Origin: Dechloromonas sp. TW-R-39-2
GTDB taxonomy: Bacteria > Pseudomonadota > Gammaproteobacteria > Burkholderiales > Rhodocyclaceae
DNA length: 64,000 bases
Direction: 5' to 3'
Assembly (NCBI RefSeq): GCF_016864195.1
Contig: NZ_CP045202.1
Location: forward strand, 186,001-250,000
Positions 1 through 8,894 of this stretch are shown piece by piece (position 1 is the first letter of the stretch; every line of letters begins with the position of its first letter). The notes under the pieces are model-generated. The model made no database searches. It was given only the letters and a program-made list of their open reading frames with translations, and was not told where the DNA came from. The translations under genes were made by a program, and so were the position numbers.

Positions 1-375
1 CACAATGGTCCGGCCGTTGGCGGCAACTCATTCCAGAAAATGGGCGTGGTCGAAGCCTACAAGGCTTCCAGCCCGGCCGAAGGTCGCTCTGCCGTGACCG
101 GCAAGGATGCCGACCGGTTCAACTTCAAGGTTCCCACCTTGCGCAACGTCGAAATGACCTATCCGTACTTCCACGACGGTGCGGCCAATACCCTGCCAGA
201 AGCCGTCGATACGATGGCTCGCCTGCAGCTTGGCAAAAAATTCACCGCCGAAGAAAACGCCAAGGTCGTGGCCTTCCTCAAGACACTGACCGGTGATCAG
301 CCAAGTTTCAAGATGCCGATCCTGCCACCATCGTCGGACACCACCCCGCGTCCGACGCCGTTTGAAAAAAAATAA
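1..375 (+). CDS. Diheme cytochrome c peroxidase, C-terminal part (5' end outside window)
   Basis: The frame is open from base 1 and begins H-N-G-P-A-V-G-G-N-S-F-Q-K-M-G, which in bacterial diheme cytochrome c peroxidases (CcpA/MauG family) follows directly after a CxxC. The first residue seen is therefore probably the axial His of a CxxCH haem site whose cysteines lie upstream of the window. The stretch FKVPTLRNVEMTYPYFHDG is the conserved C-terminal family signature. The family reduces hydrogen peroxide to water in the periplasm with electrons from small c-type cytochromes or azurin. It lies just upstream of the cytochrome c maturation operon that would assemble it, but a terminator separates them. 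Stop codon TAA at 373-375. Confidence 0.85.
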   Translation, partial: HNGPAVGGNSFQKMGVVEAYKASSPAEGRSAVTGKDADRFNFKVPTLRNVEMTYPYFHDGAANTLPEAVDTMARLQLGKKFTAEENAKVVAFLKTLTGDQPSFKMPILPPSSDTTPRPTPFEKK

Positions 376-393
376 AACGCCAACAGAGAAACA

Positions 394-417
394 ACGGGGG
401 CTACGGCCCCCGTTTTT
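394..417 (+). terminator. Rho-independent terminator after the peroxidase gene
   Basis: A perfect 8-bp stem (ACGGGGGC at 394-401, GCCCCCGT at 406-413) with a TACG loop is followed by a run of five T. It lies 19 bases after the peroxidase stop and isolates that gene from ccmA. Confidence 0.9.
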
Positions 418-505
418 CTTGCCCTTTTTGTTTGATGATCATCAATCTGTCGGTACACTGGCGCGTTCATAATTTGCGCCTGAATTCTTTCGGTTTTTTC
501 CCTTG

Positions 506-1114
506 ATGCTTGAAGCAGACAACCTCGAATGCGTACGTGGCGAACGCCGCCTGTTTTCAGGCGTCGGGTTTCGCCTGGAGGCCGGCGAACTGCTTTATCT
601 GCAAGGCAAAAACGGGGCCGGCAAGACCAGTCTGTTGCGCATGCTGATCGGCCTGCTGCCACCGGAAGCCGGGGAAATCCGCTGGCAGGGCAAGCCGATC
701 GGCAGTGACGATTTTCGTGCCGATCTCTGCTACCTCGGCCATCTGAACGCCATCAAGGAAGAATTGACGCCGCTTGAAAACCTGCTCGCGGCAGCGAGCC
801 TGGCCGACACAACGCTGTCCGAAGACGATGCTCTCGACGCACTGGAGCAAGTCGGGCTGGCCGGACGCGAAGACCTTGCCTGCAAATATCTTTCGCAAGG
901 CCAGAAACGCCGGGTCGCACTGGCTCGCCTGGTCACCGAAAAACGCCCCCTGTGGATTCTCGACGAGCCGTTTGTGGCGCTCGATGTTGCTGCGGTCGAC
1001 TGGCTGGCCGGCATCATTTCCGGCCACCTCCAGCGCGGCGGGCTGGCGGTCATGACAACGCACCAGCTGGTCAGCATTCCGGCCGGGCAGGTTCGCGAAT
1101 TGCGCCTCGGTTAA
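506..1114 (+). CDS. ccmA: Haem exporter ATP-binding protein CcmA
   Basis: ATP-binding subunit of the CcmABCD complex, which releases holo-CcmE during System I cytochrome c maturation. Visible ABC motifs: Walker A GKNGAGKTS (about residues 34-42), signature LSQGQ (129-133) and Walker B LWILDEP (149-155). At 202 residues it has the usual short CcmA length, with no membrane segment. I chose ATG at 506; an in-frame TTG lies directly before it at 503. It is the first gene of a ccm operon whose members mostly overlap or sit a few bases apart. The leader 418-505 has no strong promoter that I could pick out. Confidence 0.95.
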   Translation: MLEADNLECVRGERRLFSGVGFRLEAGELLYLQGKNGAGKTSLLRMLIGLLPPEAGEIRWQGKPIGSDDFRADLCYLGHLNAIKEELTPLENLLAAASLADTTLSEDDALDALEQVGLAGREDLACKYLSQGQKRRVALARLVTEKRPLWILDEPFVALDVAAVDWLAGIISGHLQRGGLAVMTTHQLVSIPAGQVRELRLG

Positions 1115-1124
1115 TGGATTGCTG

Positions 1125-1793
1125 ATGCTGAAGATCGTTACTGCGGTGATTGGCCGCGATCTCAAACTGGCCATGCGGCGACAGGCGGACATCGTTTCAG
1201 CGTTGTTCTTCTTCGTCATCGTCGTCAGCCTGTTCCCACTCGGAGTTGGCCCCGAACCCGATCTGTTGCGCAAACTCGCCCCAGGCGTGCTGTGGGTCGC
1301 TGCGTTGCTCGCTACGATGCTGTCGCTGCCGCGCCTGTTCGCCGACGACCACCGCGATGGCACGCTTGAACAACTGGCGCTGGCCCCACACCCGCTCGGG
1401 CTAGTCGTGACCGGCAAAGTGATCGCTCACTGGCTGGTTTCCGGCCTGCCGCTGGCGCTGATCGCCCCCGTCCTCGGTATCCAGTTTGACCTCTCCGGCG
1501 ATGCGCTCATCGTCCTGACCGGCGCCATCCTGCTCGGCACCCCGGCGCTCTCCGGCATCGGCGCCATCGGCGCGGCGCTGACCCTCGGTTTGCGCGGTGG
1601 TGGCGTACTGCTTTCCCTGCTTGTCCTCCCGCTCTACATTCCAGTGCTAATATTCGGCGCGGGCGCAGTGGACGCTACGGTGACCGGACTCGGGGGAGAA
1701 GGTCACCTGTCCCTGCTCGCCGCCCTTACTTTTGCGTCACTCGGCTTCGCCCCCTGGGCGACGGCCGCTGCCTTGAAGATCGCCCTCGAATGA
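1125..1793 (+). CDS. ccmB: Haem exporter permease CcmB
   Basis: Integral membrane subunit of the CcmAB ABC complex; 222 residues, typical for CcmB, with about six hydrophobic segments (for example FFFVIVVSLFPLG near residue 30 and the Leu/Gly-rich C-terminal half). The N-terminus MLKIVTAVIGRDLKLAMRR matches the family's cytoplasmic leader with an Arg-rich stretch. Start ATG at 1125, ten bases after the ccmA stop; an upstream in-frame TTG at 1119 is less likely. Its stop overlaps the ccmC start (ATGA), indicating translational coupling. Confidence 0.94.
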   Translation: MLKIVTAVIGRDLKLAMRRQADIVSALFFFVIVVSLFPLGVGPEPDLLRKLAPGVLWVAALLATMLSLPRLFADDHRDGTLEQLALAPHPLGLVVTGKVIAHWLVSGLPLALIAPVLGIQFDLSGDALIVLTGAILLGTPALSGIGAIGAALTLGLRGGGVLLSLLVLPLYIPVLIFGAGAVDATVTGLGGEGHLSLLAALTFASLGFAPWATAAALKIALE

Positions 1794-2536
1794 AAGATCG
1801 CTTCAATCTCTATCGCTTTGCCTCACCGGCCACCTTTTATCCGCTGGCCGGGGCACTGATTCCCTGGTTCATCGCCATTTCAGTCGTCTTCGGGCTGGCC
1901 GGGCTATGGCTCGGCATGCTCGTCGCACCGACCGACTTCCAGCAAGGCGAAGGCTACCGGATCATTTTCATCCACGTCCCGGCGTCCTGGATGTCGATGT
2001 TCATCTACCTGGTCATGGCCTTCTGGGCAGCCATCGGGCTGGCCTTCAATACCCGCTTGTCGGGCATGATGGCCCAGGCGCTGGCGCCAACCGGGGCGCT
2101 GATGGCCTTCCTCTCGCTATGGACCGGCGCGCTGTGGGGCAAGCCGATGTGGGGTGCGTGGTGGGTGTGGGATGCGCGCCTGACCTCCGAACTGATCCTG
2201 CTCTTCCTTTATATCGGTTACATGGCGTTGACCGCGGCAATCGACGACCAGCGTCGGGCCGACAAGGCCGGCGGCCTGTTGCTGCTGGTTGGCGTGGTCA
2301 ATATCCCGATCATCTATTTCTCAGTCAAATGGTGGAACACGCTGCACCAGGGATCGAGCATCAACATGACCAAGTCGTCGATGGCTGAAACCATGCTCTG
2401 GGGCATGCTGCTGATGGCCCTGTGTTTCTGGATGTATTCGATTGCCGTCGCGCTGATGCGCGTCCGGACCATCATGCTCGAGCGCGAACGCCACACCGAC
2501 TGGGTCAAGGCGGCGCTGGCCGGAGACGAAAAATGA
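1790..2536 (+). CDS. ccmC: Haem-handling protein CcmC
   Basis: Membrane protein that presents periplasmic haem to the chaperone CcmE. It carries the tryptophan-rich WWD signature of the haem-handling protein family (WGAWWVWDARLT, about residues 121-132) flanked by two conserved histidines (H62 in IHVPASW and H186 in NTLHQGSS) that ligate haem in the family. Length 248 with about six transmembrane segments is normal. Start ATG overlaps the ccmB stop by four bases, and its own stop overlaps the ccmD start. Confidence 0.96.
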   Translation: MKDRFNLYRFASPATFYPLAGALIPWFIAISVVFGLAGLWLGMLVAPTDFQQGEGYRIIFIHVPASWMSMFIYLVMAFWAAIGLAFNTRLSGMMAQALAPTGALMAFLSLWTGALWGKPMWGAWWVWDARLTSELILLFLYIGYMALTAAIDDQRRADKAGGLLLLVGVVNIPIIYFSVKWWNTLHQGSSINMTKSSMAETMLWGMLLMALCFWMYSIAVALMRVRTIMLERERHTDWVKAALAGDEK

Positions 2537-2721
2537 TCTACTGGAACAGTTTTTCCGACTTTATCGCCATGGGCGGCTACGGCTTTTACGTCTGGGGCTC
2601 CTTCGGCCTGACCGCCGCCATCATGGCGATTGAACCGATTGCCGTCGTGCGCCATCGAAAGAACACCATTGCTCGCCTCAAGCGCCAGTTGCGCGCCGAA
2701 TCTAGGAACATCGCCTCATGA
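2533..2721 (+). CDS. ccmD: Haem exporter protein CcmD
   Basis: Small single-span protein of 62 residues starting [20 protein letters not shown], the standard CcmD opening, followed by one membrane helix and a basic tail ([15 protein letters not shown]). CcmD stabilises the CcmABC complex and helps release holo-CcmE. It starts inside the ccmC stop (ATGA at 2533) and ends inside the ccmE start (ATGA at 2718). Position, length and sequence agree, so the identification is firm despite the small size. Confidence 0.92.
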   Translation: MIYWNSFSDFIAMGGYGFYVWGSFGLTAAIMAIEPIAVVRHRKNTIARLKRQLRAESRNIAS

Positions 2722-3206
2722 AATCCCGTCACAAGAAACTCGCCCTGATCGGCGGCGCCCTGGCCATCATCGGCATCATCGCCGCACTGGTCCTGAACGC
2801 GCTGAACAGCAATATCGCGCTCTACATTTCGCCGACCGATGTGGCCGCCGGCAAGGCACCGCAGGGCAAGGTTTTCCGCATCGGCGGGCTGGTCAAGGAA
2901 GGTAGCATCAAGCGCCAGGCCGATGGTGTGACAATCGCCTTCATCATGACCGACACTGAAAAGGACATCACGGTGAACTACAAGGGCATCCTTCCCGACC
3001 TGTTCAAGGAGGGCAAAGGTGCTGTCGCCCAGGGCAAGATGACCGCCGAAGGCATCTTCGTAGCCAATGAAGTGCTGGCCAAGCACGATGAAAACTACAT
3101 GCCGCCGGAAGCCGCCAAGGCAGTCAATGACGCAGGCAACCGCGCAGCCGACAAAAAAGCGGCCGAAACAACCGGTGCACCGGCAAAAACAGGAACGGGT
3201 TACTGA
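2718..3206 (+). CDS. ccmE: Periplasmic haem chaperone CcmE
   Basis: Haem chaperone anchored by an N-terminal helix (about residues 8-29) with an OB-fold periplasmic domain. The conserved [11 protein letters not shown] motif holds the histidine (H123) that binds haem covalently and the nearby tyrosine (Y127). This is the H-type CcmE. The C-terminal tail after residue 135 is Ala/Lys-rich and probably disordered. Length 162 is normal. It sits between ccmD (four-base overlap) and ccmF (2-base gap), the canonical order. Confidence 0.96.
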   Translation: MKSRHKKLALIGGALAIIGIIAALVLNALNSNIALYISPTDVAAGKAPQGKVFRIGGLVKEGSIKRQADGVTIAFIMTDTEKDITVNYKGILPDLFKEGKGAVAQGKMTAEGIFVANEVLAKHDENYMPPEAAKAVNDAGNRAADKKAAETTGAPAKTGTGY

Positions 3207-3208
3207 GC

Positions 3209-5203
3209 ATGATTCCAGAAATCGGTAATTTCGCGCTGATCCTCGCAGCGCTCGTCGCCCTGATTCTCGGCATCCTGCCGTTGGTCGGCGCCCACCAGAA
3301 CCACATGACCTGGGTGGCCGTCGCCCGCCCGGCCACCTCGGCACTGGCCCTGCTCGTCACCTTCTCCTTCGCCTGCCTGATGCAGGCTTTCATCACCAAC
3401 GACTTTTCCGTGGTCTACGTCGCCCAGCACTCGAATTCGCTGCTGCCGCTGCAATATCGCGTTGCTGCCGTCTGGGGTGGCCACGAAGGTTCCCTGTTGC
3501 TGTGGATGCTGATGCTCGCCTGGTGGGCCTTTGCCGTCCGCCTGCTGTCGGCCCAGTTGCCGGAAACCATGGTTGCCCGCGTGCTCGGCACCCTCGGTCT
3601 GGTTTCATTCGGTTTCCTGCTGTTTATCCTGATCACCTCGAATCCGTTCGACCGCCTGCTGCCGGGCGCTGCGGAAGGGCGCGACCTGAACCCGCTGTTG
3701 CAGGATTTCGGGCTGGTCATCCATCCGCCACTGCTCTACATGGGTTACGTTGGCTTCTCCGTCGCTTTCGCCTTTGCCATCGCTGCACTGCTTTCCGGCC
3801 AGCTCGACGCCGCCTGGGCCCGCTGGTCGCGCCCCTGGACGACCGCCGCCTGGTGTTTCCTGACCCTCGGCATCGCCATGGGTTCGTGGTGGGCCTATTA
3901 CGAACTGGGCTGGGGCGGCTGGTGGTTCTGGGATCCGGTCGAAAATGCCTCGTTCATGCCGTGGCTGGTCGGTACCGCCCTGGTGCACTCGCTGGCAGTC
4001 ACCGAAAAACGCGGCAGTTTCAAAAACTGGACCGTTCTGCTCGCCATTTCGGCTTTTTCGCTGTCGCTGCTCGGTACCTTCCTGGTCCGCTCTGGCGTCC
4101 TGACTTCGGTGCATGCTTTTGCGACCGACCCACGGCGCGGCATTTTCATCCTGATTTTCCTCGTCGCCGTAATCGGCTCGTCGCTCGCCCTGTTTGCCTG
4201 GCGCGCCCCGAAGGTTGGTCTGGGTGGGCGTTTTGGCCTGGTTTCGCGTGAATCGCTGCTGCTCACCAACAACGTGCTGCTCGCCGTCGCCTGCGCCACC
4301 GTGCTGCTCGGCACGCTCTATCCGCTGCTGATCGATGCACTCGGCGTCGGCAAGATTTCAGTTGGCCCACCGTATTTCAATGCGGTCTTCGTCCCGGTCA
4401 TGACGCCATTGCTCTTCCTGATGGGTATTGGCCCCTTCGCCCGCTGGAAGGAAGCCTCCGTCCCTGAAATCATCCGCACCGTGCGCTGGGCCTTCCTCGC
4501 TGCTGTCGTCGTCGCCATCGCCCTGCCCTTGGTTTATGGTCAGTGGAGCGCGTTGACCGCGCTGGGCCTGCTGCTTGCCGCCTGGATCGTCTTTACCGCC
4601 GGGCTCAATTTCGCCCAGCGCGTCCAGCATACCCGCGGCCAGCAAAGCTTCCTGACGGCATCGTTCAAGCAGCCACGCAGCTTCTTCGGCATGCATCTGG
4701 CCCATATCGGGATCGCTGTCTTTGTCGTCGGCGTCACCATGGTCAGCAGCTTCCAGGATGAAAAAGACGTCAAGATGGAAGCCGGCGACACCGTTCAGGT
4801 GGCTGGTTACAGCTTTACCTTCAACGGCGTGAAGGCGGTTGAAGGCCCGAATTACGTGGCCGCGCAGGGTGACTTCGATCTTGCGGTCGACGGTCGTTTC
4901 CAGCGCAAAATGAATCCGGAAAAGCGCAATTACCATTCGTCCCAGATGCCGATGACCGAGGCATCGATCGATGCCGGCTTCCTGCGCGATGTCTATGTGT
5001 CGCTCGGCGAACCCATCGACCGCGACAAGCCGGAAGGTGCCTGGGCCGTTCGCGTTTATTACAAACCCTTTGTCGACTGGATCTGGGGCGGCTGTGTGCT
5101 GATGGCACTCGGTGGCCTGCTAGCCATGCTCGACCGCCGTTACCGCGCCAAATCGCGGGTGGCATCTCCCGCTCAAACTCCAGCAGGAACTCAACAAGCA
5201 TGA
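3209..5203 (+). CDS. ccmF: Haem lyase subunit CcmF
   Basis: Large polytopic protein (664 residues) of the CcmFHI haem ligation complex that attaches haem to apocytochrome CxxCH motifs. The WWD haem-binding motif WGGWWFWDPVENASFMPW lies at about residues 235-252, surrounded by more than ten hydrophobic segments, and a soluble periplasmic stretch precedes the last helix near residues 620-640. Start ATG at 3209 is two bases after the ccmE stop; the end overlaps ccmG by four bases. Confidence 0.96.
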   Translation: MIPEIGNFALILAALVALILGILPLVGAHQNHMTWVAVARPATSALALLVTFSFACLMQAFITNDFSVVYVAQHSNSLLPLQYRVAAVWGGHEGSLLLWMLMLAWWAFAVRLLSAQLPETMVARVLGTLGLVSFGFLLFILITSNPFDRLLPGAAEGRDLNPLLQDFGLVIHPPLLYMGYVGFSVAFAFAIAALLSGQLDAAWARWSRPWTTAAWCFLTLGIAMGSWWAYYELGWGGWWFWDPVENASFMPWLVGTALVHSLAVTEKRGSFKNWTVLLAISAFSLSLLGTFLVRSGVLTSVHAFATDPRRGIFILIFLVAVIGSSLALFAWRAPKVGLGGRFGLVSRESLLLTNNVLLAVACATVLLGTLYPLLIDALGVGKISVGPPYFNAVFVPVMTPLLFLMGIGPFARWKEASVPEIIRTVRWAFLAAVVVAIALPLVYGQWSALTALGLLLAAWIVFTAGLNFAQRVQHTRGQQSFLTASFKQPRSFFGMHLAHIGIAVFVVGVTMVSSFQDEKDVKMEAGDTVQVAGYSFTFNGVKAVEGPNYVAAQGDFDLAVDGRFQRKMNPEKRNYHSSQMPMTEASIDAGFLRDVYVSLGEPIDRDKPEGAWAVRVYYKPFVDWIWGGCVLMALGGLLAMLDRRYRAKSRVASPAQTPAGTQQA

Positions 5204-5784
5204 ACCGTTATTTCTGGATTCTCGGCGGCTTTGCCGCCCTCGTCGCCCTGCTCGCCGTCGGTCTGGGGCTCAATCCGCGCGATGTACCATCGCCGCTGGT
5301 CGGCAAGCCTGCCCCGGCGTTCAGCCTGAATGTGCTGGCCAAGCCTGAAACGACGCTCAGCCCGAAGGACATGCAGGGCAAGGTCTGGCTGCTCAACGTC
5401 TGGGCCTCGTGGTGCGTTTCCTGCCGGGCCGAACATCCGATCCTGGTTGAATTCTCGAAAAAAGTGGACGTGCCGCTGATCGGCCTGAACTACAAGGAAG
5501 TTCGCGGCGATGGCGGTTTCGACATGAGCAAGATGCCGGCCGATGAAGAGAAAAAACTCGCCTTCCAGCGGGCCAACAAATGGCTGGCCGACCACGGCGA
5601 CCCGTACAAGCTGACGGTCATGGACCTCGACGGACGCGTCGGCATCGACTACGGCGTTTATGGCGTGCCGGAAACCTACGTCATCGACAAGGCTGGCGTC
5701 ATCCGCATGAAACACACCGGCCCGATCACGCCTGAAATTCTCGGCAAGAAAATCATGCCACTGCTTGCCGAGTTGAATAAATGA
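5200..5784 (+). CDS. ccmG: Thiol:disulfide interchange protein CcmG/DsbE
   Basis: Membrane-tethered periplasmic thioredoxin-like protein that keeps apocytochrome cysteines reduced for haem attachment. An N-terminal helix (about residues 5-24) is followed by a thioredoxin domain with active site WASWCVSC (C72, C75) and the cis-proline region YGVPETYVID. Length 194 is normal for DsbE. Start overlaps the ccmF stop (ATGA) and its stop overlaps ccmH. Confidence 0.95.
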   Translation: MNRYFWILGGFAALVALLAVGLGLNPRDVPSPLVGKPAPAFSLNVLAKPETTLSPKDMQGKVWLLNVWASWCVSCRAEHPILVEFSKKVDVPLIGLNYKEVRGDGGFDMSKMPADEEKKLAFQRANKWLADHGDPYKLTVMDLDGRVGIDYGVYGVPETYVIDKAGVIRMKHTGPITPEILGKKIMPLLAELNK

Positions 5785-6269
5785 ACCTCCGCGCACTGAT
5801 TGCCGCTTTCGTTTTTGCCCATTTCATCGGGTCGACCGCCGCCCTTGCCTCGGCAGCCAATGAAGCTGCGCTGGCCGCCGATCCGGTGGCCGAAAAGCGT
5901 CTGCAAAAACTTTCCGAAGAACTCCGCTGCCTGGTCTGCCAGAACCAGACCATCGCCGACTCCAATGCCGAACTGGCGCAGGATCTGCGCCGCGAAGTTC
6001 GCAGCATGATCAAGGATGGCAAGTCGGATAAGGAAATTGTCGACTTCATGGTCACCCGCTATGGCGATTTCGTCCTCTACCGCCCGCCAGTCAAGGGCAT
6101 TACGCTGCTGCTCTGGGGCGGCCCGATTGCCCTGATGCTGTTCGGCATCCTGGCACTGCGCAACTATCTGCGCCGCCGTGCCAGCCGGATTAACGCCGAG
6201 GACAAGCCGCTGTCGGCTGCCGAAGCCAGCCGCGCCGAGGCGCTGCTCAAGGAAATCGATCAAAAATGA
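5781..6269 (+). CDS. ccmH: Cytochrome c maturation protein CcmH
   Basis: Thiol oxidoreductase component of the haem ligation complex. It has an N-terminal signal segment ending near ASA, the LRCLVCQNQTIADSNA motif with redox cysteines C50 and C53, and a single membrane helix at about residues 105-128. At 162 residues it is the short, N-terminal-only form; the TPR half found in E. coli CcmH is the separate downstream gene here. Four-base overlaps on both sides. Confidence 0.94.
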   Translation: MNLRALIAAFVFAHFIGSTAALASAANEAALAADPVAEKRLQKLSEELRCLVCQNQTIADSNAELAQDLRREVRSMIKDGKSDKEIVDFMVTRYGDFVLYRPPVKGITLLLWGGPIALMLFGILALRNYLRRRASRINAEDKPLSAAEASRAEALLKEIDQK

Positions 6270-7108
6270 CCCAGTTCGCCATTTTCGCCACACTGCTTAT
6301 CGTCGTTGTTGCGGCCTTCATCCTGCCACCGCTCTGGCTCGGCCTGCGCGCACCGAAATCAACCGAGAGCGAACGCAAGGCACTCAATCTCAATATTTTC
6401 CGGGATCAACTGGCCGAGCTCGAACGGGAAAAAACCGAAGGCACGCTGTCGGCCAGCGATTTTGACCAGGCCCACCGCGAATTGCAGCGCCGCCTGCTGG
6501 AAGAAGTCGCACCAGCCGATCTGCCGACACCGCAAACCAGCCATGCGCCCAGCCGCAAGCTGGCGATTGCCATCCTGGTGCTGCTGCCCATTCTGTCCCT
6601 GGCCGGCTACGGCATTCTCGGCAACACCAAGGCGCTCGACCCGACACAGACCGTCGCCCAGCCACCGATGACGCCGGAACAGATCAACGCCATGGTCGGC
6701 AAACTGGCCGAGCGGATGCAGGCCAATCCGGGTGACCTGAAAGGCTGGCTGATGCTGGCACGCTCGTACAAGACGATGGGACGCTACGACGAAGCCGTAC
6801 AGGCTTTCAGCAAGGCTGAAACGCTGGTCAACGAAGACCCGGATTTGCTCGCCAACTATGCCGAAACCGTCGCCATGGCCAACGGCAAGGGCCTCAAGGG
6901 CAAGCCGATCGAACTCGTCCAGCGCGCCCTGAAGCTCGACCCCAAGCATGCGCACTCGCTGTTCCTGGCCGGTGCCGCCGCCATGGAAGCCGGTGAAAAC
7001 AAGAAAGGCATCGCTTACTGGGAGCAGTTGCTGCCGCAAGTCGAGCCGGGCTCTGAAATCGACCAGATGCTGCGTAGCGGAATCGACAAGATGAAGCAAG
7101 GCAAGTAA
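6266..7108 (+). CDS. ccmI: Cytochrome c maturation TPR protein CcmI
   Basis: Apocytochrome chaperone of the haem ligation complex. Two hydrophobic segments (about residues 3-24 and 92-112) bracket a charged cytoplasmic loop, and the periplasmic C-terminal half holds TPR repeats (GWLMLARSYKTMGRYDEAVQ, then a related helix pair near HAHSLFLAGAAAMEAGENKK). Length 280 is short of the roughly 400 of some CcmI but normal for betaproteobacteria. ATGA overlap with ccmH; napF starts three bases after the stop. Confidence 0.92.
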   Translation: MTQFAIFATLLIVVVAAFILPPLWLGLRAPKSTESERKALNLNIFRDQLAELEREKTEGTLSASDFDQAHRELQRRLLEEVAPADLPTPQTSHAPSRKLAIAILVLLPILSLAGYGILGNTKALDPTQTVAQPPMTPEQINAMVGKLAERMQANPGDLKGWLMLARSYKTMGRYDEAVQAFSKAETLVNEDPDLLANYAETVAMANGKGLKGKPIELVQRALKLDPKHAHSLFLAGAAAMEAGENKKGIAYWEQLLPQVEPGSEIDQMLRSGIDKMKQGK

Positions 7109-7111
7109 GCC

Positions 7112-7591
7112 ATGGTCGATCTGGCGCGGCGCGGCTTCTTTCGCGGTCGACCGCGCCCGAAGGCCGAAATCCGCCCGCCCTGGGCGCTCGCTGAAGCCGC
7201 TTTCATCGATGCCTGCACCCGCTGCAACGATTGCCTGGGCGCCTGCCCGGAAGCCATTCTGATTGCAGGCGACGGCGGCTACCCGAGCGTCGATTTCAAG
7301 CGCGGCGAATGTACCTTCTGCGGCGACTGCGCCCGTGCCTGCCAGCCCAAGGCACTGAACCCCGAAACCCAGACCTCGCCTTGGCCGTACAAGGCTGTCA
7401 TCAGTCCTGCCTGCCTGCCCCACAAGGGGGTTGAATGCCGTGTTTGCGGCGACTTCTGTGATGCGCGTGCCATCCGCTTCCAGCCACGCCTCGGCGGCAG
7501 CCCCTTACCGGAAATCGATCACGAACAATGTAGCGGCTGCGGCGCCTGCGTCGCTGCCTGCCCGACACAGGCTATCGCAATTCAGCAATAA
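7112..7591 (+). CDS. napF: Ferredoxin-type protein NapF
   Basis: Cytoplasmic iron-sulfur protein linked to assembly of the periplasmic nitrate reductase NapA. It has the NapF N-terminus (RRGFFRG) and four Cys clusters: C35/38/41/45, C67/70/73/77, C109/112/116 with C101 as possible partner, and C140/143/146/150. The last shows the classical CxxCxxCxxxCP pattern. Length 159 is typical. It follows ccmI by three bases, so it is probably translated from the ccm transcript; no other nap gene is in the window. Identification against other 4Fe-4S ferredoxins rests on the N-terminus and cluster spacing. Confidence 0.87.
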   Translation: MVDLARRGFFRGRPRPKAEIRPPWALAEAAFIDACTRCNDCLGACPEAILIAGDGGYPSVDFKRGECTFCGDCARACQPKALNPETQTSPWPYKAVISPACLPHKGVECRVCGDFCDARAIRFQPRLGGSPLPEIDHEQCSGCGACVAACPTQAIAIQQ

Positions 7592-7671
7592 GTTGTCGCA
7601 GCCCGTTCCGCTGCCAGACCAATGGCGTTATGCTTTGATTCGGACTGCCATTTGCCACCCGGAGACAACCG

Positions 7672-8604
7672 ATGACCCAAGAAAAATTCCGCCTCGTCAC
7701 CCGCAGCGACTTTGACGGCCTGGTTTGCGCCGTACTGCTCAACGAACTGAACCTGATCGACGACATCAAGTTCGTCCATCCGAAAGACATGCAGGATGGC
7801 AAGGTCGACATCACTTCACGCGACATCACGACCAACCTGCCATATGTCGCTGCCGCCCACCTGGCTTTCGACCATCACCTCTCGGAAACCATCCGCAATA
7901 CCGGCGAGCGCAAGAATCACATCATCGAGGCCGACGCTCCTTCGGCGGCACGAGTCGTCTACAACTACTACGGCGGCAAACAGGCTTTCCCGAATATCAC
8001 CGACGACATGATGGATGCGGTCGACAAGGCTGATTCGGCACAATTCAGCCGCGATGAAATCCTCAATCCGACCGACTGGGTACTGCTCAATTACCTGATG
8101 GATGCACGGACCGGCCTGGGACGTTTCCGCGAATTCCGGATCAGCAACTATGCGCTGATGATGGACCTGATCAAATACTGCCGGAATCACAGCATCGCCG
8201 AAATCCTTGCCCTGCCTGACGTCAAGGAACGAGTCGAGCTTTATTTCGACCAGGCCGAGAAGGCCAAGGAACAGCTCCAGCGCTGCACGACCGTACATGG
8301 CAACCTCGCCGTGCTCGATTTGCGCAACGAGGAAACGATCTGGGCGACCAATCGTTTCATGATCTATGCCCTGTTCCCGCAAACCAGCATTTCAATCCAC
8401 ATTCTGTGGGGCGTTCAGAAGCAGAACACGGTTTTTGCAACCGGCAAGTCGATCCTCGACCGCAGCAGCAAGACCAATGTCGGCGAACTGATGCTGCAGT
8501 ATGGCGGCGGCGGGCATCATGCGGCAGGAACCTGCCAGGTCGACAATGATCAGGCGGAAGCAACCCTGCAGGCGCTGATCAAGCGCATCAACGCCGACGG
8601 CTGA
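7672..8604 (+). CDS. DHH/DHHA1-family phosphoesterase (exopolyphosphatase-like)
   Basis: Predicted metal-dependent phosphoesterase of the DHH superfamily. Metal-binding motifs: RSDFDGLVCA (D13, D15) and AFDHHLS (D67, H68, H69); the C-terminal DHHA1 domain ends in the substrate-binding GGGGHHAAG. Relatives include NrnA-type nanoRNases, pApA phosphatases and short exopolyphosphatases; sequence alone does not decide the substrate. Length 310 fits. A good ribosome site (GGAGAC) lies 7 bases before ATG at 7672. It is 80 bases after napF. It ends back to back with the next minus-strand gene, their stop codons touching. Confidence 0.85.
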   Translation: MTQEKFRLVTRSDFDGLVCAVLLNELNLIDDIKFVHPKDMQDGKVDITSRDITTNLPYVAAAHLAFDHHLSETIRNTGERKNHIIEADAPSAARVVYNYYGGKQAFPNITDDMMDAVDKADSAQFSRDEILNPTDWVLLNYLMDARTGLGRFREFRISNYALMMDLIKYCRNHSIAEILALPDVKERVELYFDQAEKAKEQLQRCTTVHGNLAVLDLRNEETIWATNRFMIYALFPQTSISIHILWGVQKQNTVFATGKSILDRSSKTNVGELMLQYGGGGHHAAGTCQVDNDQAEATLQALIKRINADG

Positions 8605-8868
8605 TCAGGCTTCAACCACGGGAGGCGGAATCAACGGGGCCGGCGTAAAACCCAGCTCGATCATCTCCGCCTCCAGCTTGATGCGCAAAATCAACAAACC
8701 TTTCAACGATTGCCGCGCCTTGTCATCCGCCCAATCGGCATGCTCCTCCCGCAGACAAGCATCCACCTCGTGGCGCCTTTCCAGACTCACCCCGCAAATG
8801 GCCGCATAGCGGCGAATTTCGTGATCAAGATCAGCCAGTTCCTGTCCATAGTGTTCGAACCCACTCAT
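8605..8868 (-). CDS. Small conserved hypothetical protein
   Basis: An 87-residue, mostly helical, acidic protein starting MSGFEHYGQELADLDHEI and ending in a Pro-rich tail (TPAPLIPPPVVEA). Start ATG at 8868 is chosen because GGAG lies 8 bases upstream; the frame extends farther with no better site. Two cysteines (ICGVS and DACLREEH) are present, with no CxxC. It converges with the DHH gene. I do not recognise the family and assign no function. Confidence 0.6.
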   Translation of the reverse strand: MSGFEHYGQELADLDHEIRRYAAICGVSLERRHEVDACLREEHADWADDKARQSLKGLLILRIKLEAEMIELGFTPAPLIPPPVVEA

Positions 8869-8894
8869 TTCGTTCTCCGCTGAAAGAGGCAAGT

